Assembly: GCA_029990175.1 (NCBI GenBank)
Contig: JARKIP010000033.1
Location: 4,216,001 to 4,280,000, forward strand
DNA: 64,000 nucleotides
Origin: Petunia secreta
Lineage: Eukaryota > Streptophyta > Magnoliopsida > Solanales > Solanaceae
Reading direction: 5' to 3'
This document shows positions 31,404 to 44,170 of this stretch, in pieces. The notes below the pieces were generated by a model. That model made no database searches and had not been told where the DNA came from. It saw only the letters and a list, made by a program, of their open reading frames with translations. Numbering within the stretch: position 1 is the first letter of the stretch; each line of letters starts with the position of its first letter. The position numbers and the translations under genes were made by a program.

Positions 31404-32554
31404 TATTAATTAACTTTAGCTTACAACCTCAGGAAAAAAAATGGAATTTGAAGGGAAAATTCTGAATTCTAAGAAAAATACTGGAGTTTGAGAATTCTCA
31501 TTTATTTTCCTAAAATTCAAGATTTTTTCACTTCAAACTAAAATATTTTGTCCCGATATTTTGAACTAAAATTTAGGATAATTCTGAAGTTTGAGCAGCT
31601 ATAGTTATACATCTAAAACTTTGCAAACACATGTCATTTGTAGTTCATAATTCTAAAGAGTGAATACCCGGCATAAATTTCACTAAATTTGAAGAAAAGA
31701 TGTGTGTATCATTTATTACAAACTTCGTTCTCCTCCAACTATATTAGGGGTCTTTAGAGGGCCAAAATAGAGGAGTACTACATGCATCAAGAAGCTCAAG
31801 TTTGCAATTAAGTTCCATTTCATCAATTCAAGAACAAGTTCTTAAACCCTTGAACAAAATAAAATACATCAAATAAGTTCAAGCTTAAAGCCTTTGAGTC
31901 AGATTTTTGAAGAGAAGGATCATATAATATAATGCTCGAGTAAATAGATATAAAAGCATAATCTATTGTTTTGTATGGACATATCCATGCTTCTCTTCTG
32001 TTGTATATATTGCGTAATATTTTTGTGAGTGTTGTTGTACATATTGGGTAATGTTTTTGTGAGTGTAATTGTGTGTTTCGTGATATTGTGGTGATGAGTT
32101 TTTTCATATGAAATTGTAGCAATGTTCCACAAAAAACATCAACTTTTTTCATTGAATTGATGGAACTATTTCAAATACACTTTACTGCTAAAAGTGAACA
32201 CCACTATATCTGCATTGGACTAAAAATTAAGAGTTCATACAAAATAAAAATAGGACAACCTAAAGCAGTACAAGAAAAGAAAATATTCACCCCAAAATCA
32301 AAAAGAAAAAATTCCCAGACAGAATTCAATATAACCGACTTTTAAAAGCAAGCAAATCAAAAGGTTATTTTTTTCCCTAACTGGATAACATTTTTTCACA
32401 AAAATACCTCAAAAGACAGATGAATCTTAAGTGACCATCATCTGAAAATGGCAACTCTACTGCACCATTCCGAGAAAGAAATTTTACACGCTTAGCATTA
32501 AAAACTAAAGACCAGCAAACTGACAAAATTACATGCTTAGCAGTTGACTATTCA
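31404..32554. other. Intergenic, downstream of the annexin gene
   Basis: AT-rich, with only short ORFs lacking domain signal. It should contain the annexin 3' untranslated region just below 32555. No AATAAA signal was recognized close to the stop. Confidence 0.4.
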
Positions 32555-35500
32555 TTAGTGACTAGTACCCAGAAGAGATAGAAGAAAGGTCTGATAGTCA
32601 CCAGAAGTCTCCGAATGAAGTGCATCATTCAGCGATTTCTTATGCTTTTTTTGGTACTCTGCTTTTATATACTGCATGTCGATCTCAGTTCGTGTGACTA
32701 CTATCCTAATGAGAGTTGTGTCATTCGTCCCCAAGCCCTTCATTGCCTTGTGCAATTCCTACATTCATTAAATATATGTAAGATGAAGATATATATAAGC
32801 AGCAGTACTCGCATCATATATTATACATTTCATGTGAAAGATTAGCAGAAAAGAACGACTTAATAGACTTGAGACAAAAATGGTTGACCAGAGATTATAG
32901 CAAACTACCTAATATTATTGTGAAACCCCAAAATAGAACTAAATAAATATAGAGGATTCGTATGACCGGCCCACTTAATTTGCAAGTATAATCTAGCTGA
33001 CTGATATTGTATACTTGTCATTCTGAAGACACCACAAATGTGACTATCAGTGGTGTTAATGCAGCATGGTAAATGAGAATTTATCACATTTAACCCAGAG
33101 ATTGGAATAACCTTGTTGCTTCAGTTTAGCTACAAACTCAAAAAAATGAGCATGTAAGCTGTTAGTTACTCCTCCGTCTGTGAACCTATTTCCAAGTAAA
33201 GGAAGTTAAACAAAAATAGCAAGAGTAAAAGACATCCATAGTTCCAATCCACAAACCCCCAAGTACAAATTTAACATGTACCTTTGCAAAGTATTTTGCT
33301 GGATTTTCAGCACACTGCAAAATAGTCAAGAGGGCAAACTCAAAGAGTCCAGAGGTTTCACTTTTTATAGCCTGCAGCAGTTGGTCTACATTAGGCATCT
33401 ATAATTGGAAGTCTGAAAAGGATTGTTTAAATGAAGTTAGTATTACCTTTTTCAATGAGTTACCATACATGTCGTGATAAGCAACACTAACAGCAGCCAA
33501 ATGCGGCCTGCTTCTTTCAGAAAAAATTCGTATAAAAGCCTTCTCATTAGTTCCCAATTTCTTCTCCCCAGCTTTGAAAAGAGCTTTAGCATCATGTTCC
33601 ACAGAAGCTCTGTCAACTTCTGGCCCTTCATAGCGCATTGTGCTTACATATGCTAGAAGCAACTGTGGTGATTGATTGAAAATAATAAATCTATAAAAAA
33701 ATTCATAAGATCTAAGAAATATGAATGACAAAAAAGTAAATCCTTTTTGCATCAAGAAAAGTAAAGAATCCATAAATTATAACCAATGAGTTGGACTAAG
33801 ATATTGTATTAGAAGCAGGTCAGGACCCAACAGATGCACCTCAGTCTACAATCATCAGACACATAGGTGCCCAGCAAAACGATATAAATACACAAGTTGC
33901 AGGCACTTACCATTTTTGCTGGACGTTTAAAACTCATTTACAAGTCTCTCATTTTCACCTCAATACCTCATCTCTCCCAAAGCCTGTAACTACAGAAACT
34001 GAAAGCTCCATGGACTAGTTTTACTAGTTTAAAGGTTGTCTTTACGCATGGTTATCGTTTTTTTTTTTTTAAATAATCCAGAAATCCTGATTGGTGCAAG
34101 GTTCGAGACATGTAGAAAATCGGCTCGCCCCTCTTTCCTGCTTCACTTAAATACCAAACTTTCATCTGTGGCAGAATATAAACCTATGACGTGCGCCTAA
34201 TCCACATATCACTAGCTGCACCCATACCGTTAGAGAAAACCCCAGAAGCACATGGTTATCGTATATTAGGTAATCCAAAATTGCTTTGTATTCTGTTAGT
34301 CACGTACTTCTGATCATCATTTAATAGAGAACAAAGAAGGTTTTAGGGGAAAAAAAGGTTTTGTGTGCGCAAAGGGTAACTACCTTTTTGTGATCATCAT
34401 ATGTCTGAAACTCAATACCACGCTCAAGGTAGACACCAAACATGGAATGGTAAAGTTGTTTGAAATATTGTATTTGCGAAGAAGTCCGTGAACATATCAC
34501 TTCAGTGGCAGCTCTGGGATCAAGAACATCACCAGTCAAACCCTTCTTTACTAGGGTAGCATCCCTTCCTGCAGGATCATGCATCCAAAGCAAGACTGCT
34601 ATCTGGGATCATTCAAAATGATAATGAAGATCAAGAAACAGTTAGTAACTCGAACTACAAAAGATTAAAAACGAAGAATAAAAAATTTGGCCACAACGCA
34701 ATTTCACTAGTCTTTTCTGTTTCTTCTGCCTTAACTTTTTAAATCTTTTCTCTCCTCTATATGTTAAAAATGTGTACCCTCCATCAATATTACCTCAAGG
34801 TTACCACTAAGCTCTTTGGACAAGCGTTTGATTAGGTCTTCAGAATACATAGTTCTGTATTCCTGTTGAATAAGAGCACGCTGAGTTGCATCGCGATGGG
34901 CAAGGATGTTAATTACTGCTGATTTATCACATCCAAATCCTGCATAACACTACAATTACTTCACTCGATTTGAAATCACTTTCTGATTTTCAAGTACTAA
35001 TACACCCATAAGAAACTTTGTCAGGGATAACTTTATATGTTGCATTTATTTTCTACTCTAGAGATATATCCTTGAAGTGAAGAATCGAAAGTCGTAGTAC
35101 ATTCTATTCCTGGAGGCTAATTCCTAATGGGATGATATCATATTGACACTTATTTGTTAATCTGATAGCAGTGATAGGTGAAAGTAGTATGGTGTACTCT
35201 AATTAGCCATAGACAATGGCCATAGTTTACTGGGAATGCTGGAAAAGTGCAGCAGTTTTGTGTCCAGTCTGGTATTTTCATTGTTTGATGTTTTCATTGG
35301 TTCTAAGTACTAATCCATGTGACATAGAAACTATAGGGCCTGCGCGAATAAACAAATAAAGTATGAAGATTAATCCAGTTGTCTCAATGATAAACTACCT
35401 TTATTGTCATGCTATGTTGCTTGGATCGTCCAAAGATGTAGCGATAGTGTGTTGAAACCTCCCAAAGATATGCATTTCGAAGATCCAACACCAGTGCAAC

Positions 35501-36680
35501 GACAACTTAGGAGGATCGAGCAACATAAGTGCCATAGAAGACAGCAATGCTTCACTTAGCAACATTTAGTCGATTCTCTCAACCCACAAAAAGATCTTTT
35601 AACTAGAAAAGCACATCAAATTGGAGCAGGGATATTGTCTCCTAAATAATTTCAAATGGTTGGAGTACATGGGCTATAAGACTCTTAGCTTCCAACGAGG
35701 TAGGTGCATAAGTTTTTTTTACTACAGGTATCGACAGACACAACGACTTAATCAACCGGATCCACCGAGCTCTTTAAATATCAAAAATTTCTTTCTTTGT
35801 GTTATTTGAAAAGTTTTCAACTGAGGCTAAAAACTTACCTGTGTGTATATCGAACAAATAAATGCAACATGTGTCCAGCGTAGATTGAAAATTAACCATG
35901 ACTAAGTGATAGGCGTTCTCACTTTAATTTACTTCTCGTGCCTTAATTGTTTAATTTGGTGGAAACTACCTTCACGATAAGTCGCCTTATATAGACATAG
36001 GTATACGTTTAGTACAAGGGGAGCAGTTTTCACTGATATTTCCTATAAAAAGTTCAATTTAGTTTTATTTTGTCCCTCAGAAATAAAAGATCAAAGGTGA
36101 AAATTGAAATTTCAAATGGTGTGCAAAACTTTGTAAACTTCGCCAACCTAAGCCATGTCCTCTTTGTTTAGCTACAGTTTACTTCTATAATTATAGAAAG
36201 TATATAGGCAAAATCTAAACATATCAAAAAAAAAAAAAAAAAGGAACATGAATGCCATGATGCATCTATATACAGATTAATTATTAGTCTTCCTTAAAGT
36301 AATCTCACCACCACAACTCTCTTTCTCTTTTCCTAGAGCTTTTATCGTTATTCAAAAAACAATTAAATACAAGCTTTTAACCAGCCACTGATCATCCTCA
36401 ACTTTTTTCAATTTATTTTAGAAAAAAGGAAAAGCATAACCACAAAGCTAAATGAATTACAGTAGAGAAGACAAGTGAAATGAAGTAGAACATGACAACT
36501 ACGTACTAATTAACTCTACAATTTACAAAGAAGCACAAGAAAAGATCCATACGTAAACATAACACTAAAAGAAATTAAAAGAAAGAGGTGAAAATGAAGC
36601 TGACCCTTGAAAGCTTTGTAAAGTTGCATGGCATCATCACGAGGGGAAGTTAAAACTGAAGGAATACTCAGGGAAGCCAT
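32555..36680 (-). CDS. ANN5: Annexin, ANN5 (annexin D5) type, six exons, intact
   Basis: Calcium-dependent phospholipid-binding protein. Minus-strand exons: 36680-36605, 34939-34794, 34602-34384, 33662-33447, 33371-33282, 32758-32555. All introns are GT-AG, and the joined frame is 951 nt, 316 residues, the normal plant annexin length. Residues 1-25 are the N-terminal tail (SPRDDAMQLYKAFK). Repeat I has GFGCD at 26-30 and acidic E68; repeat II covers about 75-147 (DPAGRDATLVKKGL); repeat III includes KLGTNEKAFIRIF; repeat IV has canonical GLGTN at 257-261 with E299. So the type II calcium site is canonical in repeat IV, while repeat I has Cys for Thr. The conserved His in NILAHRD is present. 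GFGCD in repeat I and the end LLSLLG are as in Arabidopsis ANN5, a protein linked to pollen development. No stop or frameshift. Expression is not known from the sequence. Confidence 0.94.
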
Positions 36681-36730
36681 TTCTCTCTTCTCCGTGTGTA
36701 TGTGGGGAGAGAGATGTGGTATACAAATGC

Positions 36731-36738
36731 TTTAAATA
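36731..36738 (-). promoter_or_regulatory. Annexin TATA box
   Basis: On the minus strand ACTCTATTTAAAGC, about 50 bp upstream of the ATG at 36680. This predicts a short leader of roughly 20-30 nt containing a CT/GA-rich stretch. Confidence 0.6.
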
Positions 36739-36744
36739 GAGTAT

Positions 36745-37544
36745 CAACTCAGTACGTACAAACAAACCGCGTTTGAGAATTGGTAAACGCTCTTCTCAAG
36801 TCAACTGCTACAAGATTTTTTATCATATGAACATAGACTTTGGAAATTGTAACGACTTTGACTTGTGAAAACAATACACACTTTGGAAGGCAACCCTAAG
36901 CCCTACTATTATGTACTCTATTTAGCCACTATATCCGCAAGTTAAGTTTGTCACTTAAAATTTCAGGACACTGTGTCCTGAAATTAGTTTGTAGTTTAAA
37001 ATGTCCAGACAAACATAAGTACTGGCTGAATTTAGTGTTTGTCCGTTTAAATACTTTCTCTAAGGAGTGGCTAATCCTACACTTAATTGGTAAAAGATTA
37101 ACAACGTAGCCACTCTTCTAGGTTGCTGAAACTGAAACAGTCAGCACTTACAATTTTTAAAAAATAGCCATAACTTTAAAAAGTATGGAAATTTGAAAAG
37201 TAGCCATTAAAACCTAGAAAATTTACCTCTGACTTTGAATTAAATCACCAATAATTTTGGTTTTAGTTCAAAGACTTACAAAATTTCTTGGGACTGCAAA
37301 AATATGAGACCCCAGGAAAGTTTCCTAGAATATTGAACTAAATCCAAGTAAAGTTTTATTAGAATTTATTGGAAATTTTCTGAGAATTTAGAGGCTATTC
37401 TTCAAAACTTTTTAATACTTTTTCAAATTGTGACTTTTTTCTAAAATTTTGTAAATGCAGTTGTTTCTTGTAAGCAGCTTAAAAATTGATTATTCCTCGA
37501 AATAACACATTGCAGTGTGGGGGTTTATTTAGAAAAAGAATTTT
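36745..37544. other. Annexin upstream region
   Basis: About 800 bp, AT-rich, without genes. It would hold the annexin promoter. It is bounded upstream by family X copy 2. Confidence 0.4.
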
Positions 37545-38455
37545 TAAACGAAAGTACAATTTTTAGAACTTAATTATCAAATATAGCAATATTTTAGCAA
37601 AATAATCCTATATAGAGAAAAACATAAGTTAATTACAAACATAGCAAAAACATAACAATATTTTCCCATAACATACGAAACTCTTACATTCTTCCTCCTA
37701 TTTCCCCCACTATCACTTTTGCTCCTCCCATTTTCCCCTATTTCACATTTCCTGCCACCATTTCCCCCAATTTTACTTTTACTCCTCCCATTTCACCCAA
37801 TTTCACTTTTCCTCATCTCATCCTCACTGTATCTCGTTGTATCTCACCGTATCTCGATGTTTCTCAACTACCAACAACCTCGTATCTCGTTGTATCTTTC
37901 CGTATCTCACTGTATATGCACCGTATCTAACTATTTATAGACATTATTTAGTTGTTTCTAGACTGTTTTAGCATTTGTTTCATCCTATTTGTACGTTGTT
38001 TCTCACTATTTCTAAACTATTTCACCTTTTTTGCATCGTTTCACATTATTTTTTACATTTTATTTCAGACTTTTTCACTAGCTATTTTGGACTGTTTCAG
38101 GGCTTTATCTGCACTATTTTTGCTCCATATCTAACTGTTTCTGCACCGTTTCGGTTCATTGCAGCACTATTTCAACTGTTTCTGCAGCACTGTATCCAAC
38201 TGTTTCTGCACCGTTTCAACTTTTTCTGCATTGTTTTAACTGTTTCTACACCGTTTCAACTGTTTCTGCAGCACCGTATCTAACTGTTTCTGCACCGTTT
38301 CAACTGTTTCTGCACTGTTTCAACTATTTCTGCAACACTGTATCTAGCTGTTTCTGTACCGTTTCAACTATTTCTGCATCACTGTATCTAACTGTTTTTG
38401 CACCATTTCAACTGTTTCTGCAGCACTGTATCTAACTGTTTCAACATTGTTCAGG
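37545..38455 (+). repeat. Dispersed repeat family X, copy 2
   Basis: The first half is nearly collinear with the reverse complement of 58770-59045: TTTAGAACTTAATTA, ATAGCAATATTTTAGCAAAA, CATTCTTCCTCCTATTTCCC, then several CCCAATTTCACTTTT units. The second half (38110-38455) is an array of about 20-24-bp units TGTTTCTGCACCGTTTCAAC and TGTTTCTGCAGCACTGTATC. Open frames here are translation of the repeats. Confidence 0.85.
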
Positions 38456-39439
38456 ATGTCAACAATCAACGTTTAATGAAAATTATTATTAAATTGAAAA
38501 ACAATAAGAAGTCCACAAAATTTAGGTTTGTACTTTATATGACTTTTCTTATACAAGTCTATAGTGCAAACTTGTACTATATTATACTTAAGAAAACTTT
38601 TTAAAACCAGATCCAAAAGCAGTAGGTTTCATTTCTTTCTACTATAGAAAATGACTTTTTTCAAATCATGAGCTATGTAAAATTATTACAAGGATAACAG
38701 GAAGTCATCCTGCTATGTAGCTAGAATAAAAGACTACGAAGCTACTTTAGTAGGCTAACAGTTCTAGTCACGGCAAACTTCCAAACATATTGCATAGTCA
38801 CTCCAATCTATCAATTCCTGTGCTTTTTGCGGTCAGTGACTAGGTGGTGAGAGCACCTTGGGTCCTCCAGCTATCACACTCACCTTAAACTTCCACTGCT
38901 TCATATGTTGAAGAGAGACACAACCAAGAGGCCACTTAAAGACATAGAAAACGGTCGTTTTGGTGTTTTTTAATGGGATCTGGATTTCGGTGGGGCTGGG
39001 GTTGAGAAATGGGGGATGGGGGTGTGGTTTGAGAAATGGGATCTGAGAAAAGGGGGATGGGGGTGTGGTTTGAGAAATGGGATCTGCTACCCCTTTTCTG
39101 ATTTGTGTTAATCAATGTGTTAGAAAAATAATGTCATCTCTTGTAATTTGAGAAATGTTGCTAGTTTATTGTAATATAGGGGTGTAGATTTGTACATATG
39201 TATCAAAAACCCTTTACAAAAGTATGACGCCAAGGCAACTAGCCTTTTTATCAGTAACAGTGGTTTAGCAAAAATGATCTCCTTTTGTTTAATGAATAAA
39301 TTTCGGATAGAAATCTCTATGGATCTTATGATAACAAAAATATTCCTGGCTTCCCTCTCTCCGTAAGCATTTTCTATGAGGCAATACTTGCATTTGATTC
39401 CTCTTGCTTAAGCAGCACTTGCCCTTGGATCTCTTGACA
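38456..39439. other. Spacer with a local G-rich duplication
   Basis: No gene. Around 39000-39085 the segment GGGGGATGGGGGTGTGGTTT with GAGAAATGGGATCTG occurs twice, about 52 bp apart. Confidence 0.5.
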
Positions 39440-39700
39440 TAAATGCACAAAAAAGATCCTCTCAAGTCCCAAAATAAGAAAAAGGGCCTCTCTTTCTTGT
39501 CGCTTTCTTTTATTTTTAAAGTGGTATTAAGGGTAAGTTGGAATTGATTAGTATTTTGAAAACTTGTGGGCAAAACTTAAAACAACAAAAAAATTAAAAA
39601 AAAAAAAACTATCAATTTTCTTTTTACCTTTTCTTCATTCTCTTCTCCTTCCTCATCTCCTCCTTCATTATCCTCATCCTCCTATATTTTTTCTCTCAGT

Positions 39701-39750
39701 TTCTTCTTCTTCTTCTTCTTCTTCTTCTTCTTCTTCTTCTTCTTCTTCTC
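39701..39750. repeat. (TTC)n microsatellite, about 16 units
   Basis: Clean TTC run in the left family Y arm. The Ser-rich ORF across it is not a gene. Confidence 0.97.
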
Positions 39751-40559
39751 TAGATTTCATGTAAAAATTGTGGAACCAACTTTAAGGTGAATTGGGTTTG
39801 AATATTCAAACTTGATTTTTGTTCCATTTTGAAGTGAGTGTTGTTTGAAACTATTGAGATTAATATTTGGAGGTTGAATACAAAATTTGAGATCATTTGG
39901 AATCGATTTGGATCGTTTTTGGACTGATTTTGCATTAAACCGGTAGTTGAAAATTGTTACCAGATTCAAACATCCGATTGATATTTAAACAATATCATAG
40001 TTGTTTAAGAGCGCCTTTGATCCCATAATATTTGAAACATCTCAATGAATGTATAAACATCTCGCATGATGTTTCAAACATCTTATGTGAGATGATTAAA
40101 CATCTATTGGTTGTTTGAACAAATATTTTTTATAATAATTTTATTAATTAAATATATAAGCCACATCTCTTATTTTTGTGTTTTAAATTCATGTTTAATA
40201 TTTATTTTATCATATCCTTCTCTTCACACTACAAAAATTATTTATTTTATCACATTCTGCAAAGTTTATGAAATTTCCTCTTAAAAAATAAAAAATTATT
40301 TAAACATCTCACTACATGTTTAAACATTTCTTGGTTCTTTGAAATTCTTCCATGATGTTCATTTATCGTTAAGTTGGTAAGTTATTGTTTAACCAACTAT
40401 CTTATCTTTAAACATCTTACAAGATGTTTGAAACATCTTGGTAAATGTTGAAATTTTTAAAATTTTTAAGCATCCGTTGAGATGTTTAAACATCTTACAA
40501 TATGTTTGAAATATCTTACAAGATGTTTGATATATAATATGTTTAAGCATTTAATGGTT

Positions 40560-41999
40560 GTTTGAATGTAAATATGTATGTAATTATGTAAAAAGTTTGA
40601 TTCGTAATTGGAAAGTATTAGAATTAGGATTTTCGAACATCTATTGATGTTCAATTATCATTATACCAATAAGCTAATATTTAAATATTAATAAAATCGC
40701 TCTATAAATGTTCAATTATTATTATTATTATTATTAAATCGATAAGATAACGTTTAATTATTAGAATCGTAATGATAAATGCTCAATTTTAATTTAATCA
40801 ATAAGTTAACGACAAACTATTCGTAGAATTGAGTGATAGATGCTCGATCATTGTTAATTTAATATATTAACCTTTAACTACTTGTATAATCACTCGATAG
40901 TTGTTCAATTATTATTAATAAAAAAAATAATGTTACTAGAGATGATCAATTATCATTCAATCAATTGTTAATAGTTAACTATTCAAAGAATTGCTTTATA
41001 GATGCTCAATTATCATTATTTGAATAAGTAAATATTAGACTATTCATAAAATCACTCCATATGTACTTAATTATCGTAAAGTTGATAAGAGAACGTTTAA
41101 CTACTTGTATAACCACTCGATGGTTGTTAAATTATCGTTAAATTGATAAGCTAACGTAGAAAAAATGGTTGTTCAATTATCGTTCTATTCACTAAGATAT
41201 TGTTTAGGTATTCGTGGAATCGTTTTATAGATGTTCAATCATCTTTAAATGGATAGCAAACATTTAACTACCATTTTAATCACTTGGTAGTTGTTCAATT
41301 TTTTTTATTAGATGTAATATTATGCCTATATAGACGACTTTCACCTTTGCATTTATATCTACTGATGTTATCTGTTTATTTTGGATATAATTTAGTTTTA
41401 ACATTCTCTTTCGTAATGATATTTCTGTCCTGATTTTCAAAATGTGTTTTCTAATGTTTTTCTTAGCCGAGGGTCTATCGAAAATAGCCTCTCCATCTTG
41501 GTGGGGGTAAGATCTGCATACATCTCACCCTCTCCATACCCCATCAGTGGAATAAATCGGGTATGCTATTGTTGTTGTTGTTGTTGGTAGTTGTTAAATT
41601 AAAATTCACTACATTAATGATTAATTATTCATAGAATTATTTTATAAAAGTTCAATTATTACTCATTAAAAAATTATGTTTATGCGTAGAATCATGCAAT
41701 AAATATTTATTATAATTAAATCAATAAGTTAGTAGTTAACTACTCATATAGTCGCTCGATAGACGAGCAATTATCATTAAATCGGAAGTTAATAGTTAAT
41801 TATTCATAGGATTGCTGGACAGATGCTCAATTATCACTAATTAAATAAGTTAATGTTTAAGTATACATAGTATCACGTGATAAGTACTCAATTATCATTA
41901 AATTGATATGTTAACGTGCAATCTCTGGTATAATTACTCAATAGTTGTACAATATCATTAAGTAAATGTTTAGATATTTATATAATTATTCTAATAGAT
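40560..41999. repeat. Degenerate tandem array inside family Y
   Basis: Repeated AT-rich phrases such as GTTCAATTATCATTAAATC, GATAAGTTAACGTTTAACTA and CATAGAATCGCTTTATAGATG recur every 55-65 bp with heavy divergence. No coding potential. Confidence 0.65.
41286..41600 (+). mobile_element. SINE-type retroposon with (TTG)n tail
   Basis: Element 41301-41585 ends in a (TTG)5-6 tail. It contains GCCGAGGGTCTATCGAAAAT followed by GGTAAGATCTGCATACATC and CCATACCCCATCAGTGGAAT, the 3' body characteristic of Solanaceae TS-like SINEs. It is flanked by 15-bp direct repeats, GGTAGTTGTTCAATT at 41286-41300 and GGTAGTTGTTAAATT at 41586-41600, one mismatch apart. No clear tRNA-derived head, so it is probably 5'-truncated or a chimeric relative. 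Confidence 0.8.
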
Positions 42000-42689
42000 T
42001 GACACGACATGAAATCTGGTTAGGCCGTGCGGGCACCCGACATCCTCCCCTAGACCCGTCGGGCGAATCATTAACAATTGAATTAGGAAAATAAATATAG
42101 ATCCAACTCATAAATAAGAACTGGACCTTTTTTTTTAAAAAAAACAAACCTACTGATACCTCTAAGCTGTACAAAAAAATTACAGCTGACTACCCAAAAT
42201 ACTAGGTTTAGGGCTATCCAGACTGGACATCTAAGAGTACAAAAGAAGACAGATACCTCCTGAAGAGAGCAAATTGCAACAGAAATAATAAACAATAAAC
42301 TGGTGGCCATTCGGAATAAAAGTTGGCTCACCCTGACAGCTGAAGTCGTCTTCGCTGCTTCACAACGTGGTGAACTCAATCCTGGGGCGAACCTGCCGAA
42401 ACGAAATAAATAGACAAAAACAAACAACAAACAAGGGTGAGTCAAAAGAACTCAATAAGTGGGGCAGACTAGCCACCTCAAAGAATATGATAGCTAGCCA
42501 GGGAGAAAATAAACAGATAAACAAAATTCCTCATATTTAAATTATGAAAAGGCAGCGCCAGATAATAACTAGAAACACGTATGGAATCACAAACTCATTA
42601 ACAACCAGGAACGTAAGATAGCTAGAACACATAGGTATCCCGAACATATCAAGAATCAGAAATACATCATACCGTCGCGGTGTTCAACC

Positions 42690-42835
42690 CGATCCATATA
42701 TTTATACCGTTGCGGAGTGCAACCCGATCCATATATTTATACCCTTGCGGCGTGCAACCCGATCCATATATTTATACCGTTACGGCATGTAACCCGATCC
42801 ATATATTTATACCATTGCGGCGTGCAACCCGACCC
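42690..42835. repeat. 35-bp array in the left LTR
   Basis: About four units of CCCGATCCATATATTTATAC plus CGTTGCGGCGTGCAA. Confidence 0.9.
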
Positions 42836-42990
42836 CCGCAACCAAGAATACGAGCCAGAAATATATCCTCGACATAGTGTACATACCGCACACATAAAAT
42901 ACAACACAATACACACATTAGACAGTATGCGGTGCAATGAGATGGGATGAATCCGATACAATGCAATGCAGTCACATATGCCTGATACCT

Positions 42991-43362
42991 ATCTCCGGCG
43001 CGAGACTCTCATCGTCTACCAGGAGATATATGCAAAGATGACCCTTCACCGGCTCGGGACTCTCATCGATTACCGGGAAGTATATGCAATGATGATCCTT
43101 CACCGGCTCGGGACTCTCATCGCCAACCGGAAAGTATATGCAATGATGACCCTTCACCGGTGCGGGACTCTCATCGCCAACCGGGAAGTATATGCAATAA
43201 TGACCCTTCATCGGTGCGGGACTCTCATCGCCAACCGGGAAGTATATGCAATAATGACCCTTCACTAGTGCGGGACTCTCATCGACATCCGGGAAGTATA
43301 TGCAATAATGACCCTTCACCGGTGCGGGACTCTCATCGCCAACCCGGAAGTATATGCAATGC
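42991..43362. repeat. 54-bp array in the left LTR, about 7 units
   Basis: Units of GACTCTCATCGCCAACCGGG, AAGTATATGCAATAATGACC and CTTCACCGGTGCGG. The 54-bp spacing was checked between successive GACTCTCATCG motifs at 43112 and 43166. Confidence 0.93.
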
Positions 43363-44134
43363 TCAAAACCAGAGTGCAATGCTCATATGCTCAATGCAAT
43401 ACCAACAACAGGGCATAACATATAATATACAATATAAATTCAAAGCTAAGGCGTAATGGGTTCGCCTATCGGCAGCTACACACGCAAGGAACATGTGGTA
43501 GAACATCCACAAGGCCAAGGGCCTCCAAAGAAATGGATACAAACACTTACCTCTTCCAAAAGTTAGTACGGCTATCAACAACCGCTTTATCCTTTGGTTT
43601 CCTTGTCAAACGATCCCACTCTATTTAATAAGCAGAAAAATATATCAATTTAGGCTAAAGGCTTTATTCCTCACATCTTAGGGTAATCCGGTTAGGAACC
43701 TGATATCCTATTTGCATACGCAATACGTAGTCCAGGCCTATGTACAGGGTTTAAGGTCACATAACCAAACCCCAAATAAATTACATTTATATGTTGCCCA
43801 TAACTCACTGAGTACGAATATATAATCAATTCCGTTATCGGGGTCCAATTGACCCTTGAAACTATCAATTGAACTTATTCAAAACGATGGCTAATATCCT
43901 AATTTTTACCGTAAAAATATATTCAAACACACGTAATAAACTCAAATAATATATTAGGATCATTACCTGAATATTTCAGGGTGAAAATTCTACTTTTCTC
44001 CGGCCCCTTTTCTCATTTTCTGGCATTTTTTCCTATCTCACTGCGTTTTCTCTTTTGCTTAGTTCTGAATCGTTTTCTGCTTCTATTTTGTGTACTTAGC
44101 ATATATGCTAAGCAGCACCGCGTCACTTTACTTA

Positions 44135-44170
44135 ATTTTCCCCTTTTTGTTTCTTTCTTTTCTTTTCTTT
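44135..44170 (-). other. Polypurine tract of the LARD-like element
   Basis: On the minus strand a run of AAAGAAAAG units leads into AAACAAAAAGGGGAAAAT, ending next to the 3' LTR. Confidence 0.7.

Larger units (their letters stand above)
42000..44132 (-). mobile_element. 3' LTR of the LARD-like element
   Basis: Collinear with 46086-48265. It contains a 35-bp array (42690-42835) and a 54-bp array (42991-43362). The conserved ORF-like stretch 42083-42445 also appears at 680-943 and 46194-46526, but only because the LTRs are copies of each other. Confidence 0.88.

Noticed and set aside
32157..32345. 62-codon ORF downstream of the annexin gene
   Set aside because: Lys-rich translation of AT-rich intergenic DNA; no homologous feature recognized.
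42991..43362. Repeat-protein ORFs on both strands across the 54-bp arrays (also at 47071-47495)
   Set aside because: 54 is a multiple of three, so all frames without stops stay open; these are translations of a minisatellite.
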